Origin: Asparagopsis taxiformis
Taxonomy: Eukaryota; Rhodophyta; Florideophyceae; Bonnemaisoniales; Bonnemaisoniaceae
Assembly: GCA_030407315.1 (NCBI GenBank)
Contig: JALQPE010001759.1
Location: 1 to 49,516 of the forward strand
Length of the DNA: 49,516 nucleotides
Direction of reading: 5' to 3'
The notes beneath the pieces are model-generated. The model worked only from the letters and a program-made list of their open reading frames with translations. It was not told the origin of the DNA and did not search any database. The stretch's first letter is position 1. The number at the start of each line of letters is the position of its first letter. This document shows, one piece after another, positions 1 through 10,323 of this stretch. The position numbers and the translations under genes were made by a program.

Positions 1-83
1 GACCGTCGTCTGTAGCGTAGCACGTAGCTTTTCGTTAACGTAAAGAGCTCAACCTCGTTGGTTGTCGTTATGCTCGTAGCAAC

Positions 84-101
84 TTCTAGGTCGAGAGACC
101 A
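84..101 (-). other. Primer-binding site of a retroelement at the window edge
   Basis: The 18 bases here are the same as the PBS complement next to the LTR of element 3 (49429-49446), and the reverse complement of the PBS after the 5' LTR of element 1 (19878-19895). One base later (103) the sequence reads TGTGGAACC, a plausible LTR terminus in minus orientation, just as TGTAGCAGG follows the PBS at 49448. The LTR sequence itself is unlike that of elements 1-3, so this is a different family using the same primer. Bases 1-83 would be the start of its internal region. Confidence 0.6.
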
Positions 102-102
102 G

Positions 103-1239
103 TGTGGAACCACGTTAGTTCTAGAAGTAGCTGGTACGAGCGCGGACACGCTGTCCTTACGAAACGAAACGACAGGTCCACCCGCTGTGTTTTTTGACTG
201 TATGTTAGAACGGTAGGAGGTAGAGTGGTTAGCGAGCAGACACGAGCGTCACGACGCACATCCACGGGAGGATTACGTTAGCAAACGAGGTGGTACGTCA
301 CCGAGCGCTCTCAACCAAGCCCGGAGGCACTACACGCAATCAGCCTTACGTGCGGCGATGGGTAGGGAGTACGCACTCGACGGAGACGAAGCCTCGTTAG
401 GCAAAACGTAAACGTAAACGTAGAAGTCAGTCCGTAGACTAGAGCCGTTGCTCGATCGTTGTCTTGTCCCCTTTCCTCCCCTCCGGCACGATGCCAATAC
501 CTATATGGCCACGATGGCATCGCTTTACAGTGTAAACACTGCTCGACGTCCCCGAATGGAAAGGACCTTGTGGGGTCACACGTAGGGACCCCTTGGTCCG
601 TTGGCCGTTGCCAATACGTTCGTTTGCACACGTGTGCAGGTTGCGCGCGCGCATGCGCCAGCAATGTTCGTTCATTGCTGTCGCCGGTCGTATCCGGCGA
701 AATTCGAATTCCGCGGAAACGTAAATTTTGCAATTTCGGAATTGCCACGTATACTACAGCAACGTACAAACCCAATTGTTTCTGCTATTTCTAGCATAGA
801 CCATCGAGTCTAGAGATTTGAGGGAATCGTCCTGGAAATCATGCTCCAACCCACGAGGGAATGGACAATCTAGTTTGAAAGCATGGAACGGAAGTACATT
901 ATAGTAGTTCATAGATTGAAAGTGATAAAGGAGATGATTATTTCTCGATAATTGTTTCCTAAAGAGTTTGTTGTTAAGCTATCTAGCCGTCGGAAAATTC
1001 TTCTTCGTCTTCGTCCTCATCTAATCAGGATCTCCCGGCAGAATAGGCATGCACGGGACCCCACAATTGTGTAAATAGAGGCTTGCGTTCTGGCTTGCGT
1101 TCTGCCGTCTCATCGCATGATTCCGAGTTGCCCTGTCTTCGGCCTACGATCTTTTCTTCGGGATGGGAAAACTGTCTTGTGGCGACATTGACAGGTCCCG
1201 GTTGACTTTGCCTGGCAGACCGGCGCGGAGCATTGGGGA
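103..1239. other. Probable LTR start, then no recognised gene
   Basis: From 103 the sequence should be the LTR of the element whose PBS is at 84-101. I could not find its outer end because no second copy lies in the window. A short run of aaacgt units occurs near 405-425. Small open frames on both strands between 311 and 813 overlap each other, show no domain and look like chance. The stretch from about 800 to 1239 is AT-rich and then runs into the 3' flank of the dioxygenase-like gene; nothing else is visible. Confidence 0.35.
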
Positions 1240-2617
1240 TTACTTCTTCTTCGAATCCCAACCGCCTGATGAACCAAACGAAACATTGTCGGGAATCGGA
1301 TACGACGCATCCTGAAATACGTGTGATACCTCGTTGTCGTGTGTGACACAACTCTGTCGACATGCCCTGCCCCGGCATGTTGTACATGGCCGTGACCGAT
1401 GAAGACTGAACGTGGCGGAACGATTACCTTCTTCAGCTTCATCGTCTTGGCGTACATATCTAATCCAGCGCTTCGGAAAACACGTACTTGTGGGACCCTG
1501 GACACACCCAGATAGGGAATGGGTCATCTCCGTTGGCAATAAAAAGTAACCCGGAAGTTGATCTTTGCGGTCGCGAGGAGGAACAGGGAAATCATTGTGT
1601 GGGACCTGCCGAGGACACCCCTTTCCCGTTATCAAAAACCGTCCCCCAGATGCCGGCATGACAAGTTTTTCTCCCGGTAAACCGCACTCCTCCAGCCCTA
1701 TCAGCCGGACAAGGATTCCCAACCACACATCCAGCAGGGCTCGCCGCGTCACAAACTTGAACCGGTCGATATGCGTCTCATCGTTCTCGGCATAGTCAAC
1801 CAGGCAGTGGCGCGTAGACGTGAAGCGAGCCCTCCCCTCATTCCGGTTCTTCTCATCTGTTTCATCGTCCCCCGTATTGACAATGGGACTCCACAGCTGC
1901 CGGTTCCCAGGGTCCTTGTGCACCTCCTCCCCCCCCCGTTCCCAAAAAGTACCGAAACAATTCCTGGTTAGGAATTTCTTCCATGAGACCCAAGTCAAAT
2001 GGGAACTTGTCCGACGCATCGAGGTAGCTTACATCCGCGAAATTGTGCATCACCGTATACCCTCGCTCGTTGATTTCCGTTCGGCAATTGTGGAAGTACG
2101 CCATACCAGTGCCGGCCTCATACGAATCCTTCCAGCTTGTAGACATTCGCGCAACCTGGGCGAAGTCCAGCCTCGAGGGTAGAAACGTCGATGTAGGCTC
2201 ACACATCGCCTTGGCAGCCATCTTCCACGCTGCGAAAAACATCGGATAGATGGTGTCGATCTCGAAAACAAGATGACGAGCCCGATGTTGTTCCGGAATA
2301 TGCAGCCCCTCAAACACAGGGTCCATCGCCACTTGCTTCAAATACCTCACCTCTCTGCCCTCCTCATCGATTTCCACACTCTCCAATAACAACCTGAGCT
2401 CAATCGGAGGCAGACAGCCAACCCTCACCGATGCGATGACGTCCGCGGGACGCTGCGCCAGATGATGCCCTTCAGCTCGGTCTTTGACTTCGAAATCGTC
2501 AGGAAGAGATGGCATACGGTCGTCGAACAGGAGGTCGTGTTCAGAAGGAGAGTCACGAACGATGTAACCGTCTTCATCGACTTCCACTCCTTCCGGAACA
2601 GTGAATGTAATTGTCAC
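1240..2617 (-). pseudogene. 2-oxoglutarate/Fe(II) dioxygenase-like protein, frameshifted
   Basis: The ATG at 2617 overlaps the stop of the upstream ParB-like gene as ATGA. The first frame runs to 1862 and is acidic at its start. It then loses frame in a run of Cs (G on the coding strand) near 1930-1940, and again near 1555, 1455 and 1320, ending at a natural TAA at 1240. Read across the breaks, the C-terminal half has a double-stranded beta-helix dioxygenase pattern: HND (HxD-type metal site, near 1595), a PIWVCPGSH stretch near 1505, VFIGHGHVQHAGAGH (distal histidine, near 1370) and RYHTYF with the expected arginine. Such proteins are usually labelled phytanoyl-CoA dioxygenase-like; the order and spacing fit, but this is by eye. 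The substrate is unknown. A nucleic-acid role (TET/JBP/AlkB-like) is only suggested by the neighbours. All breaks are about one base, so real decay and consensus errors are both possible. Confidence 0.5.
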
Positions 2618-4944
2618 TTCGCGGACCCCCTTGCTTTCGACTTGGCCCTCGTCTGCACCCTGTTTGTCTTCCTCGTCCGAAGCGGTATGGACAGATTCTT
2701 GGTTGGAGGGAGTCGCACCAGCACGTTGGTTATCTTGGGGACAATCTCAACGGCAGAATCGGGGGAACGGGCGGAGTCTTCGTCACCCTCATCACCGGAA
2801 ACAGTGGCTTGTTGTTGATCGGTGGGTTTATCAACAACGGCCTGCTCTTCTTCCCCGGCGGATTGTTGTACCACAACCGGCTCTTCTTCCTCGAGGCGTG
2901 TGCTCCCCGTCGAGCGAAGTCGCTGTGAACGGCGGCGGATGCCATGCGAAGCAGGCTCATGTTCGACATTCCGCTGCTTCTTGTGAGTGAGTCTCACATT
3001 GGCAGCAGAAGGGCGGCGTTTGCGTCGAGCCTTAGTCTTCTTCTTCAATGTCGGATTGAAAAACTCTTTCAAGTTCGTTTCCAAATCCTGTAAACGCGTG
3101 GCTCTCCGTCGCATTCGAACCTCACTGCTCCGGTCGTCCCCTCTATACATTGCAATGGCATTGGTGAGATGCCATTGCAACTCCTTCGGCTGCTTAACCG
3201 ACCCAATTGCCATCTCTGTGCTCAGAAATGACTTGCGCATAATACTCTTTGGGCGCCCAAACGCAGCGTACAGAGAATTTGCTATTGCAGTCACGCGACG
3301 GACGTATGTATAGAAGTCGTTCACGTCAAAGCGTCCATCCGGACGTCCACCATGAGCAGGGTTCAAGTACTCCGAAAGACCACGCAAGACGAAGACAAAG
3401 TTTTCTTCCAGCAACTCGCGCACTATCTTGTGGTCCAGGTGCGTTATCCCAATCTCGTTGCGGCGCTCGGAATTGTTCAGCTCACGCAACACTTCGTCGA
3501 GAACAGGATGCTTCAGCGTTGCTATAGCCAAACGCGTCCACCGCCGGGCCGTGTTCGTTGAATTCATCATCCCCATGAACTGCGCCTCGAACAATGTTCG
3601 GATGACATCAGACTCACGCAAGTCGCCAGCGTTTTCCACGTTATTTGCAACAGCAATCGTACGGATGAACTGCTGGATGGACGACAAGATTCGAACCAGG
3701 GAGCGCTCCGTCAGTTGCGTCCCAGTCGTATGGTTCGACTCTGCACTCTTGTGGATGATCTCATGAGGCTGAAGATCACTGTCGTCCTTGCGGCGAAGGT
3801 AGTACACATCCAGAGGCTGAGTAACCCAGCGCAAGCGGTTTGCGTCCTGTGGCAGCTTGGTTCTGTGCATACGGGTGAGGCGCGTGAAGTCATCCGCAAT
3901 GCTATGCATAGCATTGAGACGATGCAGTCCGTCGATCACGGTCACGTTCGCATTGGCATGGAATTTGCCATTCTGGAACAGACGCGTGTCGGCGGGCAGA
4001 TGCGTGTTCTGCGACCTCAGCACCGTCACAGTGATACGCGAAGAGCTCACATACCCCACAGCCAACATATTGTTGCGCAGGTCCTCCACGTGGTCTTCTT
4101 TCACATCCCGAAGGGTCACGGCCGGTTCCACTAGCTGCCTCACCAACACAGTCGCTCCTTCTCCGACGTAATCCGACGTCACAAACTTGGGCACCGTAAT
4201 TTGCGTCCCCTGCTGCTCACGAATGCTCTCCGCCACCTCCGGTTCGTCGTCCACCTCGGTTACGTCCTGCGTAGTAGCTTCGGTGACGTTGGAGCGAGCA
4301 GGGTGCTTCGTGCCTCCACTGGAGGCTCTAGCAGAGCGAGCAGGGTGCTTCGTGCATCCACTGGAGGGTCTTGCAGAGCGAGCAGGGCGCTTCGTGCCTC
4401 CAGAAACCGGAATGGAGCGTGCTGGATGCTTCGTACCCCCCGAACCAGTGATTTCGCCTGCTGGACCGGTACTGGGCATCCGTCCCGAGCTGGCCTGGTT
4501 CGTCGCTGCGTTGAAGTTTGACGCTGCAGCAGGGGTACGAATGTCGCTAGGGCCATCCTCCGCAGCGGGGCGCATCATCCGAGTATCCCAAGGGTAAAAC
4601 GCCGCGGCGTATGCTCCACCCATCGTCTCCGGCGGTCCCTCGGCGCCATCAAACATGTACGGGAACGGGAGGTCCTTGAACTTGTCCTTAGTCGCAATGT
4701 TGCGCACGACGATATAGTCGGCCTCGTCGGTTTCCGGCAGCTTGTGGTTGTGCAGCGTGCGCGGAAGGCCAACATCGCCACCAGCAGTGCTCACCGAAGC
4801 CGTCCCAATATGCACAGCCGCACCGTCCACGTCCGCAAACAAATTGACATCGACGCCGCGCTTGAGTCCGCGCGACTCCGCTGACGCGCTCACTTGATCG
4901 CCGCAAACCGTTGAAAACAAACTGCTGAAATGCGTATCCGCCAT
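2614..4944 (-). CDS. ParB/sulfiredoxin-like domain protein
   Basis: A 776-residue protein starting at the ATG at 4944 (the frame is open 40 codons further up but without an ATG). Residues about 165-225 hold four imperfect Ser/Gly-Gly-Thr-Lys-His-Pro-Ala-Arg-Ser repeats, a basic low-complexity region. The ParB-like core follows at roughly 255-370: a leucine-rich helix, the GYVSSSRITV strand, and VIDGLHRLNAM at about residue 334, which matches the DGxHRxxA signature of ParB/Srx nuclease-like domains. Next comes a helical region (about 400-600) and a Lys/Arg-rich, NLS-like stretch (KKKTKARRKRRPS). It probably binds or cuts DNA in the nucleus; this is inferred from the family. In bacteria and phages ParB-like domains occur with DNA methylases, and a DNA methyltransferase gene lies 2 kb away here. 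The downstream dioxygenase-like frame overlaps the stop as ATGA, so both could come from one mRNA. Confidence 0.7.
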   Translation of the reverse strand: MADTHFSSLFSTVCGDQVSASAESRGLKRGVDVNLFADVDGAAVHIGTASVSTAGGDVGLPRTLHNHKLPETDEADYIVVRNIATKDKFKDLPFPYMFDGAEGPPETMGGAYAAAFYPWDTRMMRPAAEDGPSDIRTPAAASNFNAATNQASSGRMPSTGPAGEITGSGGTKHPARSIPVSGGTKRPARSARPSSGCTKHPARSARASSGGTKHPARSNVTEATTQDVTEVDDEPEVAESIREQQGTQITVPKFVTSDYVGEGATVLVRQLVEPAVTLRDVKEDHVEDLRNNMLAVGYVSSSRITVTVLRSQNTHLPADTRLFQNGKFHANANVTVIDGLHRLNAMHSIADDFTRLTRMHRTKLPQDANRLRWVTQPLDVYYLRRKDDSDLQPHEIIHKSAESNHTTGTQLTERSLVRILSSIQQFIRTIAVANNVENAGDLRESDVIRTLFEAQFMGMMNSTNTARRWTRLAIATLKHPVLDEVLRELNNSERRNEIGITHLDHKIVRELLEENFVFVLRGLSEYLNPAHGGRPDGRFDVNDFYTYVRRVTAIANSLYAAFGRPKSIMRKSFLSTEMAIGSVKQPKELQWHLTNAIAMYRGDDRSSEVRMRRRATRLQDLETNLKEFFNPTLKKKTKARRKRRPSAANVRLTHKKQRNVEHEPASHGIRRRSQRLRSTGSTRLEEEEPVVVQQSAGEEEQAVVDKPTDQQQATVSGDEGDEDSARSPDSAVEIVPKITNVLVRLPPTKNLSIPLRTRKTNRVQTRAKSKARGSAK

Positions 4945-5226
4945 GGTTGTTGAGTTGGAAAGGAAAAGAGATGGTTGACGTTGACGTATTGGAGTGATGT
5001 GGATGGTAGGTTTCAGGTTGCTTGAAGAATGGTCGTGAACGCCAATCGCTGGAAATAATAACACAATACAACCGAAATTTTGTTAGGTACACAACTATCG
5101 TGACCGCTGGAATGCAAGACAGGCAATCGAGATGTGAGTGTCCGTTCGGAACGGGCCCGAGTCGGGCTCTCGAAACCTGACGAGGTGGCGTGAAGCAGGC
5201 AGTGTCCTTGATGTGTAATGTGTTAA
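4945..5226. other. Spacer upstream of the ParB-like gene
   Basis: This 280-bp spacer lies between the ParB-like start codon and the outer end of repeat copy A. It must hold the 5' leader and, if the gene is expressed, part of its promoter. No TATA box or other element stands out. Confidence 0.4.
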
Positions 5227-5454
5227 AATTACAGCTGTCAAGCTAGGCGGCTTTGGGGCGGCTGCGAGCACCCCTTTATCCGGGGACACCCTGATTTGAG
5301 TTAAAATTTGGGCTATTCTCAAAAACATGCACATGTGAACATGTTTTTGAGATGGGGGTGTGCCGTACGGCACAATCGACCGCCTAAATCGATAAAATTT
5401 TGCAATATTTTTGCTGCCCGAAATTCTACAAGTTCTGGGCTGGCCAGTAATGCA
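5227..5454 (+). repeat. Repeat copy A: left terminal-inverted-repeat-like end
   Basis: It starts AATTACAGCTGTC, continues through a GC-rich part and a core (from CCTGATTTGA, 5290) shared with copies B and C, and ends near ATGCA. Copy C (10569-10800) is its inverted partner and starts at the outer end with AATTACAGCTGTC as well. The core holds two perfect symmetries: a stem with 12-base arms CTCAAAAACATG/CATGTTTTTGAG (5318-5351) and the 14-base palindrome GTGCCGTACGGCAC (5360-5373). No target-site duplication is recognisable at the outer ends. Confidence 0.7.
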
Positions 5455-5992
5455 TTAGCTATCTCCTCTAAACCGATTCTAACAAGCAGAAAGAATCCTC
5501 TCCTTCATGACGATGCTCTCGAATTGAGTGCAATGCAACGGACTCCCTCCAAGAGAACGATAAAGCATCGTCTTTTCCAAGGCATTTCCGTACGAAAAAT
5601 AATCGAAAAACATATTTGACTTTAACCTAACAGCTATCGCGAGCACCGTACTCAGCTATATTTCCTCTGTAATTTCCTTCCTCCAACCAATCAATAGCCG
5701 CTTGGTCACAGGCTTAAAAGCCTTCCACTATCTGTCCTATCCATCGAAGACCCTCGGAGGGTTCGATCCAGGCCTTGATCACCCATGATGGGTGTGCAAC
5801 CCGAGAAATGAAAATGGAACATATTGCGACAGGGACGAGATATCATTCAATGAAAGAGAACTTCTCTTTCGTTTACTTTTTTCTAACAAGATTCTAAACG
5901 TCTACAAACCCTATGTCGTCCGTCCGTTTTCATCCCGGAGAGATGTGGATGTGAGGTAAGACGCAGTGGTGATGTTGTGTTGATTCCCACAG
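5455..5992. other. Non-coding stretch between repeats
   Basis: No gene recognised. The stretch is moderately AT-rich. A short GGGTTCGATCC near 5758 resembles a tRNA T-arm, but no cloverleaf can be drawn around it. Confidence 0.4.
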
Positions 5993-6350
5993 ACGGAGGT
6001 GGAGGAGGTGGCTACGGAGGAAGCCTGGAGAACTTCTCCGGTACTGACATCTCACATGTTGAACATGTGAGATGTCAATACCCATGGATGAGAAGAAAAA
6101 CATGTTCAGGTCCGGTTCGGATATTGTTGCCATTAACGGAGGCGGAGGAGGAGGCTATGGTGCAAGCCTGGAGAACATGTGACTCACATCTCGGAGATGT
6201 CAGTACCCATGGATGAGAAGAAAAGCATGTTGAGGTGCGGTTCGGATATTCGATCCATTAACGGAGGTGGTGGAGGAGGCTATGGTGGAAGCCTGGAGAA
6301 GAATAGAGTATTCCTATACCCATGGATCACAAGAAGACGTTGTTGGGCTC
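5993..6350 (+). repeat. Three-copy Gly-rich tandem repeat (125-143 bp units)
   Basis: Units start at about 5993, 6136 and 6261 with ACGGAGG followed by GGAGGAGGnGGCTAyGGnG-like sequence and AGCCTGGAGAA, and each has a CCCATGGAT box downstream. In one forward frame the units read as GGGGGGYGGSLEN-like peptide, which may be a remnant of a glycine-rich exon. Between units 1 and 2 a small palindrome CACATGTTGAACATGTG (6053-6069) occurs. No start codon or long frame unites the copies, so coding is doubtful. Confidence 0.6.
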
Positions 6351-6596
6351 CTTTTCGAAGCCCATTCGTCTCTTGAATAAATTTAGCACCCAAATCATAT
6401 ACGATTGCCGAGTTGACACCCCGTATGTCTCGTTGGTAGAAATAGCAGGGGTTCCACCACTCAGCTGGCGGGAAGTAGTTACTGATTATATGAGATATGG
6501 CTTAGCTCCCGCCAAAACCGATAGCTCTGGGCTCAGGTTCTCCAAATGTGGTTATACGAATGTGTTCTGACAATGCTAGAAGACGAATATCTGCAT
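6351..6596. other. Spacer between the Gly-rich array and repeat copy B
   Basis: No gene or structured element recognised. Confidence 0.4.
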
Positions 6597-6776
6597 CCTG
6601 ATTTGAATTAAAATTTGGGCTATTCTCAAAAACATGCACATGTGAACATGTTTTTGAGATGGGGATGTGCCGTACGGCACAATCGACCGCCGAAATCGAT
6701 GTTTTTTGCAATATTTTTTCTGCCCGAAATTGTAGAATTTCTGGTCTGGCCAGCAATGCATCTGAGCTGGACATCC
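6597..6776 (+). repeat. Repeat copy B (internal, lacks the outer end)
   Basis: Same orientation as copy A. Homology begins at CCTGATTTGA, so the outer AATTACAGCTGTC part is missing. It keeps the 12-base stem-loop and the 14-base palindrome. Its inner side (CAGCAATGCATCTGAGCTGGACATCC) resembles copy C more than copy A, which suggests B and C are ends of one element version and A belongs to another, older version, or that B is a nested truncated copy. Confidence 0.7.
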
Positions 6777-7126
6777 CCATGTCCAGTGGCCGTCCGGATG
6801 TCGCTCACCTGGTAAGCGTGATGCACCTGTGACAACCTATGTGACTGCAGTCACAGCCGCCATGGCGGCCGTGCAGTACAACCCTCAAAGACAGGGAATC
6901 ACAATCTTTTTAAAATTTTTCTCTACCACGTATCCGTCACAACTTATTACCTACACCGGTTACGGGTTTCAAGACCTTTCCAGTGCTGTGTACCCGTATA
7001 CTCTGTTCCGTTCGATATCAACCAGTGTTCCTCACGAAAGAGTGCAAACGTCACGAGATACGTCGTCAAATTTGACTGTCTCGCCGAGCGGTCGCCATCC
7101 TGTACCGAATTTCCACTCATTCCATT
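6777..7126 (+). promoter_or_regulatory. Leader/promoter region of the methyltransferase-SET gene
   Basis: This 350-bp region lies between repeat B and the ATG at 7127. It holds the palindrome-like TGACTGCAGTCA (6841-6852) and GCCGCCATGGCGGC (6857-6870), both near-perfect symmetric sites that could bind dimeric proteins. No convincing TATA box. Its role as promoter is inferred from position only. Confidence 0.35.
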
Positions 7127-10100
7127 ATGACGAATAAGCGCAGGCGCAACAGCAATCCGATCGTTGACGACGCAACCGTGCCAATTCTGCGCGAACCCGC
7201 TAGCCCTTGGGAGGATTCTAGTGACATGGGTACACGTCGAAACGTAGGTCGCGCCGCCCGCGAAACTACTCTCGCTGGCAAAGACTTCCTCCGCCTCTTG
7301 CTGGATTTGTTCGCCCACTCAAGTTTCGCAGACTTGACGGACAAGCCGGGAGGTTTCACATACGCGGACCTTGGCGCTTGGGTTGCGCAGGGCACGGAAG
7401 AACAATTTCTGGCGCTGCAAGGTCGACTCAGCATGGCCTTCAGCGGTCGTTCGAAGAATGCTGGAGTCGAGGCGGATGTTGCCGAAATCGTCATGGCAGA
7501 GATGAACGTTGAGCGAGCCAAGCAGATTGTTCGTCTGGCATTACCGATTGCCGAGTTTTCAAGACAGGATGAGCGTATCGGGCAATGGGTTGAGCACTGC
7601 ATCCTTTCTGGGATCGTGCCGCAGACCTTCCTTATTGGATGTAACATGCTTCCTTCGCCACTACAGGCGCCGCAGCGCGGGGAACCAAGCGCCTTCGTTC
7701 TTGCTCCACCGGAAACGTTCGAGGTATTGATGTATTTCCAAGCGTTGTCTATCATCCGAAATCACAACAAGAACCTGCCGCGTCGCCGAATAGGCGACGC
7801 GGCCGAAGAGGGGAACGAAGCCGCACGCGTCCCAGCCCATCGGAAAAGCACTAATCGAGCTTGTTACGTGGTTCAAGTTTTATACCATGCTTGGACCGAT
7901 GTGGCCTTCGCCGCAAAGTTTTCCAGCTTCGAAGAGTTGATGGCGCCGTACATCATTTTCGACAGCAGTGAGCATTGGTTTGACGTGCTCGATGAAGGTC
8001 TATTCGCACCGATGGAGCAGAAGCTAGATCTCTACCACGACAAAGCTCCCCTATCTCATCCTGATGGATATGGTGGAAAAGTAGAGACAAGAACCAGTGC
8101 GCAGCACAGTGCATTTAGGGACCTTGTGAGGAAGTTCTTCGACCGGTTGCAGTTTCTTATCGTCAACCCGGACCTGTACACCTGGCCGGAGTCCGACCGC
8201 TGGGGGGCGCTGGAAATATACTTGTCAAGCGGAAATCCGGACAAGCTGCCAGCGTACTTTGACACCCTCGACGAAGACGTTATGGCTGTCCTCCGCCCGG
8301 CACCACAAGCCGCGGACGCAGAAAAGGTCCCCAAGCCGGTTGATGACACTCCCACTCGTCGCAACACAGGAGGGAGAGGTTTGGTTCCGTCGACAAGACA
8401 CACAACCAGGCTTCAACTTGGACCTGGGAGGACCAGTCTTACTGCCCAAGGGCCGTCTCCCCCGTCACCGTCACCCCATGCGACAGAAGAGCAGGAAAGT
8501 GAAGGGCAGGCTCTCGCAAAGGACTTTCTTTCGAAAATGAGTCAGTATTGCCGGGTGTACGACGTCCCTTTCGAAGATTTGGTCAGTGCCGACGAGAGCC
8601 GAGAACACGTGCCCATCACGGGCAACGTTCAGCTCATTCTGACTGATCCGCCCTACAATGTTCGTCGTAAGAGGAACGATTCCAACTCTTCGTACGACAG
8701 GCTAACTGCAGAAGATATGCAGGCTAGCATCGAAGTGTTTGACGAGCTGTTGCGCCCCGGTGGCCACGGCATCGTGTTCTGCTCCGTTTTGCAGTTCTAC
8801 GAATGGTTCCATTACTTGGAAACGTACAAAGGACCGCAGTCAGAAGGCCCAACCGATGCTGCTGCCAGTGATGACGGGTCGGATGAAGAAGAGGTTACGT
8901 CCATGAATTCGGACTCCGAAGCATCGCAGCACAGTGGCGAAGAAAGTGCGGATGAGGAGGAGGAGGAGGACGGGAGGACGTCGTTCGGAATTCAGTTTTC
9001 TTCGTTGACGAGGTACCTCTGTTGTTTGTCCGACTACCTGGGCACCTCTATCAAATGCCGGGGCGGAAGAGGTACCAACGCATGAACATGGCAGAGGTCG
9101 CTATCCACTTCTGGAAGCGAGGTGTTCCGTTCAAGACTGGAAGCGAGATGGTGGCCTATAGGAACCACGGATACATGGACGGCACGTACCCGGCGTGGTG
9201 CAACGTCACCATCAATATGCCCGCCATCGATTCGAATGAGATGGTGTGGCGAACAAGGAGCACAACCGGTGCTACGGTCAGAGTTCGTGCAGAGCAGAAG
9301 AGCGTCGCTCTCATGATGGAGTTGATCAGCCAGCATTCACAGCCTGGTGATATTGTTGTCGATCCATTCTCTGGCACTTTCGCAACGGGAAAAGCAGCTA
9401 TGAGCTTGCCTGAGCACCGTGTTTTCGTCGGCAGTGACATGGACAAATTGTGTGTGGCACGATCGCTTCCAAAGCTGTGTGCAGTCATGTCACGTGTAAT
9501 TCTTTCAAACAACACTGACATGAGGGTCACGACAGAAGCGAAACAGAGTGCTGAGAAGTTCTTGGCGTCCCCCTCTGTCACGATGCGTACGCAGAGGGAA
9601 CGCAGGATCATCGAACCCCCACCTGGCCTTCCCCTGTACCAGAGGTTCCCGAAATATATTCGGCAGTACCTCTGGCAGCTGTGCCCAGAGTCGATTGCGT
9701 CGCACGAGCACATGGAAAAACCGGTACATTATTGGCCACCTTCCCTGCGCCGCTGGTTGCAAACTGAAAACCCTCGCGTGATGCGGGCACACGATTGTGT
9801 TGCGAAAAAATTGAGCGTTCGACCATCGCTGATTAAGCATCCAAATGCAGGAAGAGGGCTCTTCGCTGAACAGACATTTAATGTTGGCGACGAAGTATGT
9901 GCATACTACGGAACTGTTGTGTACTCTGATATGAGCAAGGAGTCGATGAGGTTCGCGTACGGAGAGGGTCACATGGCGATAACGAAGGAAACATTCTTGA
10001 TGTATGCCATCAAGCTGTATGCAACAGCGGAGGACGACGAAAACATCGAGCATCCAATTTGGATTGTTCCGGCTCCGTTCTGTTCGGCGCAGTTCATCAA

Positions 10101-10323
10101 CGACCCGCGGTATTTGCGAGGTGAGGACACTCCGGCGGAAGACACCAGGCGGATGGCCAACGTCGAGTTTGTCGAGAACTACAGCAGCGGTTCGACGGGG
10201 AAGAAGCTCAAGGCGAAGGACCTAGAAAATCCGAAGATCATTGTAGTACGTGCAATCCGCGATATCCGTCCGGGGCAGGAGCTCTACGTTCATTATGGGA
10301 CAGCGTTTAGAGCATGGAATTAG
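7127..10323 (+). CDS. DPPY-type DNA methyltransferase fused to a SET domain (frameshift in GAG tract)
   Basis: Two frames make one protein of about 1065 residues. The first (7127-9085) has an unrecognised helical N-terminal region of about 380 residues, a Pro-rich linker, and ILTDPPYNV (DPPY at residues 507-510), then LLRPGGHGIVFCS. An acidic Glu-rich insert follows, and the frame must change in or near the GAG repeat at 8956-8990, because the other frame has a stop at 8953 and continues well to 10323. The second part supplies RAEQKSVALM and DIVVDPFSGTFATGKAA (AdoMet-binding motif I), giving the DPPY-then-motif-I order of class beta N6-adenine/N4-cytosine enzymes; DPPY favours N6-adenine. The last 170 residues form a SET domain: GRGLFA, an altered FINDP in place of the usual NHxC, and IRPGQELYVHYG near the end. 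An AATAAA lies at 10355-10360. The gene sits between inverted repeats A and C. Both domains are family-known; joint DNA and histone methylation is inference. Confidence 0.8.

Noticed and set aside
84..101. 3' end of a tRNA gene (ends in CCA)
   Set aside because: No cloverleaf upstream, and the same bases lie beside LTR starts in elements 1 and 3, so it is a PBS.
311..813. Overlapping open frames on both strands
   Set aside because: No domain, no supporting composition, and they overlap each other in a probable LTR.
2614..2617. Bacterial operon (ATGA overlap)
   Set aside because: The surrounding DNA is eukaryotic transposon sequence and no ribosome-binding sites are present.
5750..5775. GGGTTCGATCC, tRNA T-arm-like
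   Set aside because: No acceptor, D or anticodon stem can be formed around it.
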